DNA from: KBS50 sp042434095
GTDB taxonomy: Bacteria > Actinomycetota > Actinomycetes > Mycobacteriales > Micromonosporaceae
Length of the DNA stretch: 64,000 nt
Reading direction: 5' to 3'
Assembly: GCF_042434095.1 (NCBI RefSeq)
Contig: NZ_JBHLUE010000012.1
Coordinates: forward strand, 62,001 to 126,000
The notes beneath the pieces were generated by a model. That model was not told where the DNA came from. It worked only from the letters and a program-made list of their open reading frames with translations, and did no database searches. The translations under genes were made by a program, and so were the position numbers. Of this stretch, positions 8,874-18,728 are shown one piece after another (position 1 is the first letter of the stretch; each line of letters starts with the position of its first letter).

Positions 8874-8960
8874 GACGAACAGGATCGCCCGTTCCCGTAT
8901 GCGAGGACTATAAAGATCTCCAGGGCCGGGCAGGGCACCGGTGGGTCACGGGGAGGCGTC

Positions 8961-9437
8961 ATGGGCCGCACACATCAGTACACCGCCACGGTCGTCTGGA
9001 CGGGCGCCCGGGAGACCGGCACCACGAACTATCGCGCGTACGGCCGGGAGCACGTGGTGAGCGGCGACGGCAAGGCCGACATCGCCGGCTCGTCGGACCC
9101 GGCGTTCCGGGGCGACCCGGCCCGGTGGAACCCGGAGGAACTGCTGCTGGCGTCGCTGGCCCAGTGTCACCTGCTGGCCTACCTGCACCTGTGCGCCACC
9201 AACGGCGTGGTGGTCACCGCATACGTCGACCGACCCCGGGGAACCATGACCGAGACGCCGGACGGCGGCGGCCGGTTCACCGAGGTGGTGCTGCGGCCGG
9301 AGGTCACCGTCACGGACGCCGCCATGACGGACAAGGCGGCGCAGCTGCACGAGCGGGCGCACGAGCTGTGCTTCATCGCCAACTCGGTCAACTTTCCGGT
9401 ACGGCACGAGCCGACCGTGCGCTCCGGCCCGGCCTGA
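8961..9437 (+). CDS. OsmC family peroxidase-like protein
   Basis: A 158-residue OsmC/Ohr-fold protein that likely reduces organic hydroperoxides with an active-site cysteine pair. The two Cys are seen in LAQCHLLAYL and HELCFIANSVN, with the family-typical WNPEELLLASLAQC stretch. ATG 8961 is preceded by GGGAGG. It is followed 41 bases later by the DHFR-like gene and may share its transcript. The substrate is inferred. Confidence 0.9.
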   Translation: MGRTHQYTATVVWTGARETGTTNYRAYGREHVVSGDGKADIAGSSDPAFRGDPARWNPEELLLASLAQCHLLAYLHLCATNGVVVTAYVDRPRGTMTETPDGGGRFTEVVLRPEVTVTDAAMTDKAAQLHERAHELCFIANSVNFPVRHEPTVRSGPA

Positions 9438-9478
9438 ACCCGGCCCGTTTTGTCGGCGCCGGGTGGCACGCTGAGCCG

Positions 9479-10051
9479 GTGACGAAGACGCAGTACTACA
9501 CCGCCACCACCATCGACGGCGTCATCGCCGACTCCGACAACTCGCTGGACTGGCTGTTCGAGGTCAACTCCCCGGGCCGGGACCGGTTCACGCCGTTCTT
9601 CGCCGACGTGGGCGCCTTCGCCATGGGCGCCACCCCCTACGAGTGGGTGCTGGAGCACGAGCGGCTGCTGGAGCAGCCGGAGCGGTGGCAGGGCTGGTAT
9701 GGCGACCGGCCGGCTTGGGTGTTCACCCACCGCGACCTGCCCCGGATTCCCGGCGCCGACCTGCGGTTCGTCCGCGGCGACGTGGCGCCCGTGCACCGGG
9801 AGATGGTGGCCGCGGCCGGCGGACGCAACATCTGGCTCACCGGCGGCGGCGAGCTGGTCGGGTCGTTCGCCGACGCCGGCCTGCTCGACGAGCTGATCCT
9901 CGGGGTCGCGCCGGTGACCCTCGGCGCCGGCGCGCCGCTGCTGCCGCGGCGGCTGCCGGCCGCCCGGCTGGAGCTGACCGACCTGGACCGGGTGGGCCAG
10001 TTCGCCTACCTTACCTACCGGGTCGGCCCGCCCGGCGCCGGTCAGGGATAG
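9479..10051 (+). CDS. Dihydrofolate reductase / RibD C-terminal-like protein
   Basis: A 190-residue protein of the RibD C-terminal/DHFR fold, predicted NADPH-dependent reductase of unknown substrate. It shows the family's N-terminal YTATTIDGVIAD, the central MGATPYEWV and the nucleotide-binding IWLTGGGELVG. GTG 9479 is the only well-placed start after the OsmC stop. Stand-alone members are widespread in actinomycetes, and most are not true DHFR or riboflavin enzymes. Confidence 0.85.
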   Translation: MTKTQYYTATTIDGVIADSDNSLDWLFEVNSPGRDRFTPFFADVGAFAMGATPYEWVLEHERLLEQPERWQGWYGDRPAWVFTHRDLPRIPGADLRFVRGDVAPVHREMVAAAGGRNIWLTGGGELVGSFADAGLLDELILGVAPVTLGAGAPLLPRRLPAARLELTDLDRVGQFAYLTYRVGPPGAGQG

Positions 10052-10079
10052 TCGGGTGCTGGCTGCCGGCTCGGGCGCC

Positions 10080-10646
10080 TCAGGCGGGCGCCGGCTCGGC
10101 GAAGCGGACCTCGGCGGTGTCGACCGTCTCGGCGCGCCGTCCCGGTCCGCCCTGGAAGCCCCAGTAAAGGTTGGTGTGGGCGATCACCAGATCGGGGGTG
10201 GGGGCGCCGTACGCGGTGAGATCCTCGGTCGTGTGCGCGTCGCCGACCAGCGTCACGTCGTATCCCCGCACGAAGGCGCCGTGCAGGGTTGCCCGGATGC
10301 ACGCGTCGCTCTGGGCGCCCGTCACGACGAGCCGACCCACCCCGAGCCCGGCCAGCACCGCCTCCAGGTCGGTGTCCTCGAACGAGTCCCCATAGCACTT
10401 GTGCACGAGCGGCTCGCCGTCCCGGCGGGGCAGCTCCGGCACATACTGCCAGGGCTCGCTGTCGCGCGGCAGACCCTCGTCGGAGTGCTGCACCCACACC
10501 ACCGGCACACCTTCGGCGCGGGCCCGGTCGACCAGGCTGACGATGTTGGCCAGCACAGCCTCCCGGTTGTGCGCTTCGGCCACGACGCCGTTTTGGACGT
10601 CGATGACGAGCAGCGCGGTGTGCGGCCGGTCGGGCAGGGTGGTCAT
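10080..10646 (-). CDS. Isochorismatase-family cysteine hydrolase
   Basis: A 188-residue hydrolase of the isochorismatase/nicotinamidase fold. The catalytic Asp (LLVIDVQNG), Lys (VHKCYGDSF) and Cys (VTGAQSDACIRAT) are all present. The family hydrolyses vinyl ethers or amides; the substrate here cannot be told from sequence. It diverges from the YciI-sigma pair, with 244 bases between that hold CCGCCGGGG direct repeats and a GC-rich hairpin at 10764-10789. Confidence 0.88.
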   Translation of the reverse strand: MTTLPDRPHTALLVIDVQNGVVAEAHNREAVLANIVSLVDRARAEGVPVVWVQHSDEGLPRDSEPWQYVPELPRRDGEPLVHKCYGDSFEDTDLEAVLAGLGVGRLVVTGAQSDACIRATLHGAFVRGYDVTLVGDAHTTEDLTAYGAPTPDLVIAHTNLYWGFQGGPGRRAETVDTAEVRFAEPAPA

Positions 10647-10890
10647 CGGGGCTCCGTTCGTCGTCCTGAACCGATACCGGTGATGCTAGGACCGGCCCCC
10701 GACGATTTCCGGTCCGGCCGCCGCCGGGGTCGGCCGCTCCGCCCGCCGCCGGGGTCGGTCAGCCCCGCCCCGCGCCTACCCGGGGCGGGCCCCGTGGAAA
10801 AGGTCGCACCCGGCTGTCGAAAATGTGCCGGCGGCTCCGTCCCAGGAGCACGAGCGGCCACGACCGGCCGCGTGACGAGGGAGAACAGGC

Positions 10891-11298
10891 ATGAAGTACC
10901 TGCTGCTCAAGCACTACCGCGGCGGACCGGCGCCCGCGATCGACCACGGGCCGATGGATCGCTGGACGCCGGAGGAGGTCGACGCGCACGTGCGGTTCAT
11001 GCAGGACTTCGCGGCCCGGCTGGCGGAGACGGGTGAGTTCGTCGAGACGCAGGCGCTGGCGGCCGAGGGCGCGTTCGTGCGATACGACGGCGAGGGCCGG
11101 CCGCCGGTGACCGACGGCCCGTTCGCCGAGACCAAGGACCTCATCGCCGGCTGGTACGTCATCGACGTGGAGTCCTGGGACCGCGCCGTCCAGCTGGCCG
11201 GGGAACTGTCCGCCGCTCCCGGTCCCGGCGGCCGGCCGATCCAGGAATGGCTCGAAGTCCGGCCGTTCTACGCCGAGCCGCCCACGGTCACCGAGTGA
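10891..11298 (+). CDS. YciI/DGPF-domain protein
   Basis: A 135-residue YciI-fold protein with the signature TDGPFAETKDLIAGWYVIDV. In actinobacteria DGPF proteins are encoded with ECF42-type sigma factors, as here: its TGA overlaps the sigma GTG by three bases. They are thought to take part in the sigma pathway, but the biochemical role is unresolved. ATG 10891 follows a GGGAGAAC site. Confidence 0.92.
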   Translation: MKYLLLKHYRGGPAPAIDHGPMDRWTPEEVDAHVRFMQDFAARLAETGEFVETQALAAEGAFVRYDGEGRPPVTDGPFAETKDLIAGWYVIDVESWDRAVQLAGELSAAPGPGGRPIQEWLEVRPFYAEPPTVTE

Positions 11299-12440
11299 AC
11301 GAGTCGCTGCTGCGAGAACTCGTGCCCGCGGTGATCGGCGTCCTGGTCCGGCGCGGCGCCGACTTCGCGCCGGCCGAGGATGCCGTGCAGGAGGCCCTGA
11401 TCCGGGCGCTGGGGAGCTGGCCGGCCGATCCACCGCGGGATCCGAAGGCATGGCTCATCTCGGCCGCCTGGCGCCGGTTCCTGGACGCGGCCCGGGCCGA
11501 CGCGTCGCGCCGGGACCGGGAACTCGCCGTGGAGCTCGAGCCTCCCGCCGGTCCGGTGCCGGTCACGGACGACACGCTGCGGCTCTATTTCCTGTGCGCG
11601 CATCCCAGCCTGCCGGCGCCGGCGGCCGTCGCCCTGACGCTGCGCGCCGTGGGCGGCCTGACCACGCGGCAGATCGCGGCGGCCCACCTGGTCCCCGAGG
11701 CGACCATGGCGCAGCGGATCAGCCGGGCCAAGCGGCGGATCGCGGGGCTGCCGCTCGACCAGCCCGGCGATCTGGGGACCGTGCTGCGCGTGCTCTACCT
11801 GGTCTTCAACGAGGGCTACGGCGGCAGCATCGACCTGGCGGCCGAGGCGATCCGGCTGACCCGCCAGCTCGTGGCGCTGACCGACGAACCCGAGGTCGCG
11901 GGGCTGCTCGCGCTTATGCTGCTGCACCACGCCCGCCGGGCGTCCCGCACCGGCCCGGGTGGTCGGCTGGTGCCGCTCGGCGCGCAGGACCGGTCCCGCT
12001 GGGACACCGCCCTGATCGGGGAGGGGGTGGCCATCCTGCAGTCCGCGCTGGCCCGGGACCGGCTGGGCGAATATCAGGCGCAGGCCGCGATCGCCGCGCT
12101 GCACGCCGACGCGCGGACGGTGGAGGAGACCGACTGGGTGCAGATCGTGGAATGGTATGACGAACTGCTGCGGCTCACCGGCAGCCCGGTCGTGCGGCTC
12201 AACCGGACGGTGGCCATCGGGGAGGCCGACGGCCCCCGGGCCGGCCTGGCGGCGCTCGCCGAGGTGCCCACCGACCTGCCCAGGTACGCCGCGGTGTCGG
12301 CGTACCTGCACGAACGCGCCGGTGATCTCGCTCGGGCGGCCGAACTCTATGCCGAGGCCTCCCGGGGCGCCGCCAGCGTGCCGGAACGGGACCACCTCAC
12401 CCGGGAGGCCGCCCGGGTGCGGCAGCTGTTCCGACCATGA
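11295..12440 (+). CDS. ECF sigma factor, ECF42-type
   Basis: A 381-residue sigma factor. Sigma region 2 lies at residues about 8-70 (FAPAEDAVQEALIRAL), region 4 at about 105-155 (TLRAVGGLTTRQIAAAHLV), followed by a long C-terminal TPR-like domain typical of ECF42. The C-terminal extension is thought to replace an anti-sigma factor in control. GTG 11295 overlaps the DGPF stop, indicating coupled translation. Targets are often the DGPF gene itself. Confidence 0.92.
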   Translation: MNESLLRELVPAVIGVLVRRGADFAPAEDAVQEALIRALGSWPADPPRDPKAWLISAAWRRFLDAARADASRRDRELAVELEPPAGPVPVTDDTLRLYFLCAHPSLPAPAAVALTLRAVGGLTTRQIAAAHLVPEATMAQRISRAKRRIAGLPLDQPGDLGTVLRVLYLVFNEGYGGSIDLAAEAIRLTRQLVALTDEPEVAGLLALMLLHHARRASRTGPGGRLVPLGAQDRSRWDTALIGEGVAILQSALARDRLGEYQAQAAIAALHADARTVEETDWVQIVEWYDELLRLTGSPVVRLNRTVAIGEADGPRAGLAALAEVPTDLPRYAAVSAYLHERAGDLARAAELYAEASRGAASVPERDHLTREAARVRQLFRP

Positions 12441-12460
12441 GCCCGGCGCCGGCGCCGGGC

Positions 12461-13567
12461 TCAGCCGGCACGGCGTAGGTCGAGCTTGAGCCAGCCGGCC
12501 AGCTCGGCGATCTCCCGGTCGATCTCGTCGGCCATCTCGGCGGTGAACGGCACGTCCTGATGGACGGCGTTCACCACGAGCACGCCCGCGCGGCGGTCCG
12601 CCGTGGCGTCGAGCTTGCCGACCAGCCGGTCGCCGAACAGGATCGGCAGCGCGTAGTAGCCCCAGCGGCGCTGCCCCACCGGCTTGTACATCTCGAGCTG
12701 GTAGTCGTACTCGAAGATCTCCATGGCCCGGAGCCGGTCGTGGAGCAACCGGTCGAACGGCGACAGCAGCGCGGCCCGGCCGGCGAACGGCTCGGCGAGC
12801 CGGGCCGGGTCGACCCGCCACTCGCCCCGGACGCCCTCGACGGTCGCGGGCTCACCCACCTCGCCGACGTCGCCCGGCTCGACCGGATATTCCGTGGTGC
12901 GGCTGCGGGCCAGGCCCAGCGCCGCCAGGCGGCGGCGGTTGCGCTCCGCGGCCGCCTCCGCGAGCGGCACGACCGGGTCGTCCGGGTAGACGCGCTCGGC
13001 GAGGTCCCACAGCCGGTCGCGGCCCTTCCGCCCGGCCACCGCGACCTCGCCGCGGGCCACCATGTAGTCGAGCAGCTTGGTGATGTTCTTGTTGTTGGTC
13101 CAGCCCGTCGACCGCCACGGCCGCACGCAGGTGTCGGGCAGCTGGCGCGACGGCAGCGGCCCGGCGGCGCGCAGCCGGGCCAGGATGTCCCGCCGGCAGG
13201 CGTCGTTGTCGGCCACCCAGTCCCGGATGGACACCTGCCAGTCCCGCAGCGGGCCCGCGCCCGGCCAGGCGGCCATCTCGGCGCGGTAGAGCGCGAGGTC
13301 CTCGGCCGGGCGGAGCAGGGCCTGCAGCTCGATCAGCCGGCGGTCCGCCACCGCCGCGTCCAGATCATCCGGTGAGTACGCCGGCCCGAGCCGGCTCCAG
13401 GCCACCAGGTGGGCGCTGGGGGCCACGGCGCTGATCGGGTCCAGCTGGAACAGGGTGAGTCGCCGTGCCACCGACAGCAGGTCGGTCGGCCGGTCCCGCT
13501 GCAGCAGCTGGGCGCGCACGGCCACCCGGCGGGCGTCCTGCCGGCTGAGCTGATGGGGCTTCGCCAT
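12461..13567 (-). CDS. YcaQ-type DNA glycosylase (winged helix)
   Basis: A 368-residue HTH_42 family protein, the group of E. coli YcaQ/AlkX, which unhooks interstrand DNA crosslinks. The catalytic Q-x-D motif is present in LFQLDPISAV near residue 41. A winged-helix array and the C-terminal barrel region (SPFDRLLHDRLRAMEIFEYDYQLEM) are complete. ATG 13567 fits the family. It converges with the sigma gene, 20 bases apart. Crosslink repair in actinomycetes is often self-resistance to DNA-alkylating antibiotics, but no biosynthetic cluster is visible here. Confidence 0.88.
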   Translation of the reverse strand: MAKPHQLSRQDARRVAVRAQLLQRDRPTDLLSVARRLTLFQLDPISAVAPSAHLVAWSRLGPAYSPDDLDAAVADRRLIELQALLRPAEDLALYRAEMAAWPGAGPLRDWQVSIRDWVADNDACRRDILARLRAAGPLPSRQLPDTCVRPWRSTGWTNNKNITKLLDYMVARGEVAVAGRKGRDRLWDLAERVYPDDPVVPLAEAAAERNRRRLAALGLARSRTTEYPVEPGDVGEVGEPATVEGVRGEWRVDPARLAEPFAGRAALLSPFDRLLHDRLRAMEIFEYDYQLEMYKPVGQRRWGYYALPILFGDRLVGKLDATADRRAGVLVVNAVHQDVPFTAEMADEIDREIAELAGWLKLDLRRAG

Positions 13568-13632
13568 GGGCCGAGCCTAGGCGAACCCCCGGACATCCCC
13601 CGCAGGCCGAGCGGACGGACGAGGTGACGCTC

Positions 13633-13663
13633 TTGACAGGTTCCCCTCACCCTCCGCTAGGGT
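13633..13663 (+). promoter_or_regulatory. Housekeeping-type promoter of the RHS gene
   Basis: TTGACA at 13633-13638 and TAGGGT at 13658-13663 are separated by 19 bases. The predicted start near 13670 leaves a leader of about 36 bases before ATG 13706. Confidence 0.55.
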
Positions 13664-13705
13664 CAGCGCGTTGATCCAAATATCTAACTTAATCACGGGG
13701 GTTCC

Positions 13706-16700
13706 ATGTTCCACGTCCACCGCCGGTTTTCCGGCGTGGTCGGTTCGGTCGCGGCCGCGCTCGTCGCGGTCGCCGCCACCGCCGTCGCGCCACCCGCCGC
13801 CGCCGTCGCTTCGCCCGCCGAGGGCCCCGCGCCCGCCGCCACCCGCACCCCGACCCGCACCCGCGCCGCCGCGCCGGCGGCGCTCAGCCCCGCCATTGCC
13901 GCCACGACCGGCAGCGTGGCGGCGTGGGGCAGCAATGCGATGGGCCAGCTCGGCAACGGCACGACCACGGACAGCACCACCGCGGTCCAGGTCAAGAACC
14001 TGACCGGGATCTCCGGCATCTCCGGCGGGCTCTACACCGGCTACGCCGTCCGGTCCGACGGCACCGCCTGGGCGTGGGGCTACAACACCTACGGCGGCCT
14101 GGGCAACGGCAACACCACGGACAGCAGCACCCCCGTCCAGGTCAAGAACCTCACCGGGGTCACGGCCGTCGCGGGCGCCTCCTTCACGGGCCTCGCGGTC
14201 CGGTCCGACGGCACCGCGTGGGCGTGGGGCGACGGCTACCACGGCGCCCTGGGCAATGGCGGGACCGCTGACAGCTACACCCCGGTCCAGGTCAAGAACC
14301 TGACCGGGGTCACCGCCGTCGCCGGCATGGGCGAGGGGGCGTACGCGCTGCGCTCCGATGGCACCGTCTGGGCCTGGGGATACGGCGCCGACGGCGAGCT
14401 CGGCAACGGCACCACCGCCGACGCCGCCACCCCGGTCCAGGTCAGTGGGCTCACCAAGGTACGGGCGATCGCCGAGGCGGTCGGCAGCCAGACCGGCTAC
14501 GCGCTGAAGTCCGACGGCACCGTCTGGGCCTGGGGGGACAACTACTTCGGGCAGCTCGGCAACAACTCGACCGCGGCCCGCAGCCTCACCCCGGTCCAGG
14601 TCAGCGGCCTCACCGGAGTGACCGCGATCGCCGCGCAGAGTTCCGGCGGGTACGCGCTCAAGTCCGACGGGACGGTCTGGGCCTGGGGCTACAACGCCTC
14701 CGGGCAGCTCGGCAACGGCACCACCACCAACAGCAAGGTGCCGGTGAAGGTGAGCGGCCTCAGCGGGGCGACGGCGATCGCGGCCGGCGGCTTCTCGGCG
14801 TTCGCCGTCCGCTCCGACGGCACCGTACGGGCCTGGGGCGAAAACAGCTCCGGCCAGCTCGGCAACGGCACCGTCACCACCGCCAAGACGCCCGTGCAGG
14901 TCAGCTCCCTCACGTCGGTCATCGCCGTGGCCGCCGCCAACGACAGCGCCTACTCCGTCACCGGTGGCACCATCCCCACCTCCGGCACGGTGCCGCCGCG
15001 CGAGCTGTCCGGGGACGGCAACCCGTGCCTGCCCTGCCGGGTGGCGGCGGCCGCCAAGGGCACCGGCGGTGACCCGGTCGACACCTCCTCCGGCGCGTAC
15101 AGCGAGTCCTTCACCGACCTGGCCGTCACCGGGCGGGGGCCCGGGGCGATCTGGGCCCGCTCGTACAGCTCCGTCATGGCGGCCGATGACGGGCCGCTGG
15201 GCTTCGGCTGGCACACCGGCTACGGCGCGCACCTCACGATCAACGCCACCACCGGTAACGTGGTGGTGAGCCAGGAGAACGGCGCCGAGGTCACCTTCAC
15301 CAACAACGCCGGCACCCTGACCCCGCCCGCGCGGACCCAGGCCACCCTGGTCAAGAACGCCGACGGCACTTACACCTTCACCCGGCAGACCCGCCAGACG
15401 CTGCGGTTCGACACCGCCGGGAAGCTGGCGTCGATGGCCGACCGCAACGGTGAGACGACCACCCTGACCTACGCCAGCGGCCAGCTCAGCAAGGTCACCG
15501 AGTCCGCCGGGCGGGCGCTGACCGTCACCTGGACCGGCAGCCACGTCACCCGGGTCACCGACCCGCTCGGCCGGGCAGTGAGCTACGGCTACGACGCCGC
15601 CGGCAACCTCAGCACGGTGACCGGCGCGGACGGCGCGGTGACCACCTTCGGCTACGACACGGGGCACCGGATCACCTCGGTGCTGGACCCCGCGCAGCAG
15701 AGCGCCACCACCAAGCACCCGATGACGATGGTCTACGACGGGCTCGGCCGGGTGTCGACCCAGACCGACCCGCTCGGCGGCGTGACGAAGTTCGCCTACA
15801 GCGGCGACCCGTTCAGCTCGGCCGGCGGCACGACCGTGGTCACCGACCCGACCGGACACCAGCGCGCGGACATCTACCAGTACGGCCTGCGGACCAGCAC
15901 GGTACGTGGCTTCGGCACCTCGACCGCGGCCACCACGTCGTTCAGCTACGACCCGGCCACGCTGGGGGTCACCTCGATCAGCACCACCGCGGCCGGTGAT
16001 CCCAACACGCACCGGAGCACGGCCACGTACGACTCCCGTGGCAACGTCCTCACCCAGGTCGACGGCGCCGGGCGGCAGACCGACACCACGTACAACAGCT
16101 TCAACGAGCCGTTGACCGTCACCGGGCCGAACCCGTCCGCGGTGGGGCCGGCGCGGATCACCACCAGCTACACCTACGACGCCAAGGGCAACCGGCTCAG
16201 CCAGACCCGGCCGCTGTACACCTCCGCCACCGCGTTCACCAACCAGACCACGACCTGGCGGCGGGACACCGCGGCCCACCCCGGCGACGTGACGGCCGTG
16301 GTCGACCCGCTGGGCAACACCACCAGCAACACCTACGACAGCGCCGGCAACCTGACCCGGGTCAGCACCCCGCAGGGCCGGGTGACGACCTACACGTACG
16401 ACGGGACGGGCCGCCGGCTCACCGCCGTCGCGCCGAAGGGCAACGCCACCGGCGCCGAGGCTTCGGCGTTCACCACCACCTACGCCTACGACGCGGCCGG
16501 GCAGCTGCTGTCCACCAGCGTGGCCGATCCGGCCGGGCCCGAGGTGACCGCGCAGACCTACGACCTGGATGGTCGCCTGGCCACCCAGACCGACCCGGTC
16601 GGCAAGGTCACCCGGTACACGTACGACCTGGCCAGCCGGCTGACCGTGGTGACCCGGCCGGACGGCACCACCCAGCAGACCGCCTACTTCGCCGACGGGG

Positions 16701-18721
16701 CGGTGAAGAGCCAGACCGACCCGGCGGGCAAGGTGACCGCCTACACCGAGGACGTGTTCGGCCGCGTCGCCTCGGTCACCGACCCGCTGAACCGGGTCAG
16801 CCGCGCCACGTACGACGCGGCCGACGCGATGCTGACCGTCACCGACGCGCAGAACCAGACCACCACCAACACCTACGACGCCGCGGGCGCGCTGCTGACC
16901 ACCAGCTACTCCGACGGCGTCACCGCGAAGGTGACCCGCACCTACAACGCGGCCGGCCTGCCCGCCACGCTCGTCGACGGCACCGGCACCACGACCTTCA
17001 GCTATGACAGCCTGGGTCGTCTCACCGGCCAGGTGACCCCGACCCGGACGGTCGGGTACGCCTACAACCTTCGCGACCAGGTCACGACCCTGACCTACCC
17101 GAACGGCAAGGCCGTCACCCGCACCTTTGATCCGGACGGGCCGATGAGCTCGGTCACCGACTGGCTCGGCGGCAAGACCACGTTCGGCTACGACGGCAAC
17201 GGCGCGCCGTCCACCACCGTCATGCCGAACGGGGTCACCACCACCGTCGGCCGGGACAACCCGGGCCGGGTCACCTCGCTGACCTTCGACCACGCCGGCA
17301 GCACCCTCGGCTCGCTCGGCTACACCTGGGACGCCGCGGGCCACCTGACCGGGGAGACGTCGACCAACCTCGGCCCGAACCGCACCTACGGCTACGACGA
17401 CAACAGCCGGGTCAACAGCGACACCGGCACCGGCTACGGGTACGACCCGGCCGATCACCTGACCACGAACGGCACGGTGACCCAGACGTACGACGCGGCC
17501 GGGCAGCTCGCGACCAGCACGCCGAGCGGCGGCGCCAGCACCACCTACACCTTCGATCCCAGGGGAAACCGCACCAAGGCCACCACGGGAACGGCGTCGA
17601 CCAGCTACGGGTACGACCAGGCGAACCGGCTCACGTCGTACACGTCCGCGTCGACCACTGCGACGTACGCCTACAACGGCGACGGGCTGCGGGTGGCCAA
17701 GACGGTGGCGGGCGCCACCACCACCTTCGGCTACGACCTCGTCGAGGGACTGCCGCTGCTGCTGACCGACGGCAACAACAGCTACCTGTACGGCCCGGGC
17801 GGCGTGCTGATCGAACAGATCGCCTCCAGCACGGCGACCTACCTGCACGTCGACCAGCTCGGCAGCGTCCGGATGCTCACCGCCGCCGACGGCAGCGTGG
17901 CCGGCACCGCCAGCTACTCCGCCTACGGGGTGCGCACCCGCAGCGGCACGTCCTCGACCCCGTTCGGCTTCGCCGGTCAGTACACCGATGTGGAGTCGGG
18001 GCTGCTCTATCTGCGGGCCCGCTACTACGATCCGGCCACCGGCGCCTTCCTCACCGTTGACCCGGCCGTGAGCAGCACCCGCAGCACCTACGGATACGCC
18101 AACGGCAACCCGATCACCGGCAGCGACCCGAGCGGGCTGTGCGCCTTCTGGTGCAAGGTGGCGGTGGGCGCCGGCGTCGGCATCCTGGCGGCGGTGACCG
18201 TGGCCTGTGTGGTGGCCGAGCCGTGCGGCGCGGTCGCGGCCGGCGCGCTGGCCGGCGGCGGCAGCCTCGCCATGGGGGGCGGTCTGAGTGTCGCCGTCGC
18301 TGGTGACGCGGTTGTCGGCGGCGCGGTGGCCGGTGGCCTCGCCGGCGGTCTCTGGGCCCATGCCAGTTCCTCCGGGGGCGGGTCCTCGGGCGGCGGCTCG
18401 GGGTCCGGCGGAGGCGGCAGCCCGGCCAACTCGGGGGTCAACGCGCGTCCGCTGTCGGAGATCCCGGACAGCACCGGCTGCGAGGACGTCGCCGAGGACA
18501 TCCAGAGCCGCATCGGGGGCCAGATCTACGAGGCGAAACCACCGACCGGGGCCAGCAACCTCGGCCCCTACCGCGGCCAGGACAGCTTCTGGGCCAAGCA
18601 CGAGTTCGTCGTCAAGGACGGCTACGCGTACGACTCGTGGACCGGGCCGCAGGGCGAGCCGCTGCAGTCGTACATGGAACGCTTCGAGTGGTGGGACGTC
18701 ATCGACTTCTCGCCCAAGTGA
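13706..18721 (+). CDS. Secreted RCC1-RHS polymorphic toxin
   Basis: A 1671-residue modular toxin. Residues 1-40 form a Sec signal peptide (basic start, Ala-rich core). Residues about 70-420 hold seven RCC1-type propeller repeats (SDGTVWAWG). A DUF6531-like segment near 455 is followed by RHS/YD repeats to about 1340 and the RHS core, ending in DPSGL at 1474-1478, the usual self-cleavage site. A hydrophobic Gly/Ala region and a Gly/Ser linker lead to a C-terminal domain of about 90 residues. That domain has Cys1592 (STGCEDVAEDIQ), His1632 (KHEFVVKDG) and Asp1643 (YDSW), the order of a papain-like toxin. Delivery by contact is known for RHS proteins; substrate is unknown. A candidate immunity gene follows. 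Confidence 0.88.
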   Translation: MFHVHRRFSGVVGSVAAALVAVAATAVAPPAAAVASPAEGPAPAATRTPTRTRAAAPAALSPAIAATTGSVAAWGSNAMGQLGNGTTTDSTTAVQVKNLTGISGISGGLYTGYAVRSDGTAWAWGYNTYGGLGNGNTTDSSTPVQVKNLTGVTAVAGASFTGLAVRSDGTAWAWGDGYHGALGNGGTADSYTPVQVKNLTGVTAVAGMGEGAYALRSDGTVWAWGYGADGELGNGTTADAATPVQVSGLTKVRAIAEAVGSQTGYALKSDGTVWAWGDNYFGQLGNNSTAARSLTPVQVSGLTGVTAIAAQSSGGYALKSDGTVWAWGYNASGQLGNGTTTNSKVPVKVSGLSGATAIAAGGFSAFAVRSDGTVRAWGENSSGQLGNGTVTTAKTPVQVSSLTSVIAVAAANDSAYSVTGGTIPTSGTVPPRELSGDGNPCLPCRVAAAAKGTGGDPVDTSSGAYSESFTDLAVTGRGPGAIWARSYSSVMAADDGPLGFGWHTGYGAHLTINATTGNVVVSQENGAEVTFTNNAGTLTPPARTQATLVKNADGTYTFTRQTRQTLRFDTAGKLASMADRNGETTTLTYASGQLSKVTESAGRALTVTWTGSHVTRVTDPLGRAVSYGYDAAGNLSTVTGADGAVTTFGYDTGHRITSVLDPAQQSATTKHPMTMVYDGLGRVSTQTDPLGGVTKFAYSGDPFSSAGGTTVVTDPTGHQRADIYQYGLRTSTVRGFGTSTAATTSFSYDPATLGVTSISTTAAGDPNTHRSTATYDSRGNVLTQVDGAGRQTDTTYNSFNEPLTVTGPNPSAVGPARITTSYTYDAKGNRLSQTRPLYTSATAFTNQTTTWRRDTAAHPGDVTAVVDPLGNTTSNTYDSAGNLTRVSTPQGRVTTYTYDGTGRRLTAVAPKGNATGAEASAFTTTYAYDAAGQLLSTSVADPAGPEVTAQTYDLDGRLATQTDPVGKVTRYTYDLASRLTVVTRPDGTTQQTAYFADGAVKSQTDPAGKVTAYTEDVFGRVASVTDPLNRVSRATYDAADAMLTVTDAQNQTTTNTYDAAGALLTTSYSDGVTAKVTRTYNAAGLPATLVDGTGTTTFSYDSLGRLTGQVTPTRTVGYAYNLRDQVTTLTYPNGKAVTRTFDPDGPMSSVTDWLGGKTTFGYDGNGAPSTTVMPNGVTTTVGRDNPGRVTSLTFDHAGSTLGSLGYTWDAAGHLTGETSTNLGPNRTYGYDDNSRVNSDTGTGYGYDPADHLTTNGTVTQTYDAAGQLATSTPSGGASTTYTFDPRGNRTKATTGTASTSYGYDQANRLTSYTSASTTATYAYNGDGLRVAKTVAGATTTFGYDLVEGLPLLLTDGNNSYLYGPGGVLIEQIASSTATYLHVDQLGSVRMLTAADGSVAGTASYSAYGVRTRSGTSSTPFGFAGQYTDVESGLLYLRARYYDPATGAFLTVDPAVSSTRSTYGYANGNPITGSDPSGLCAFWCKVAVGAGVGILAAVTVACVVAEPCGAVAAGALAGGGSLAMGGGLSVAVAGDAVVGGAVAGGLAGGLWAHASSSGGGSSGGGSGSGGGGSPANSGVNARPLSEIPDSTGCEDVAEDIQSRIGGQIYEAKPPTGASNLGPYRGQDSFWAKHEFVVKDGYAYDSWTGPQGEPLQSYMERFEWWDVIDFSPK

Positions 18722-18728
18722 TCGCCGC

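Noticed and set aside
10764..10789. GC-rich hairpin between the isochorismatase and YciI genes
   Set aside because: It lies between divergent starts, so it is not a terminator of either, and there is no T run. It may be part of an operator but nothing supports that.
13577..18601. A 1674-codon open frame antisense to the RHS gene
   Set aside because: High-GC codon usage opens long antisense frames. Its Val/Gly/Arg-rich sequence has no family motif, and the plus-strand frame has clear domains.
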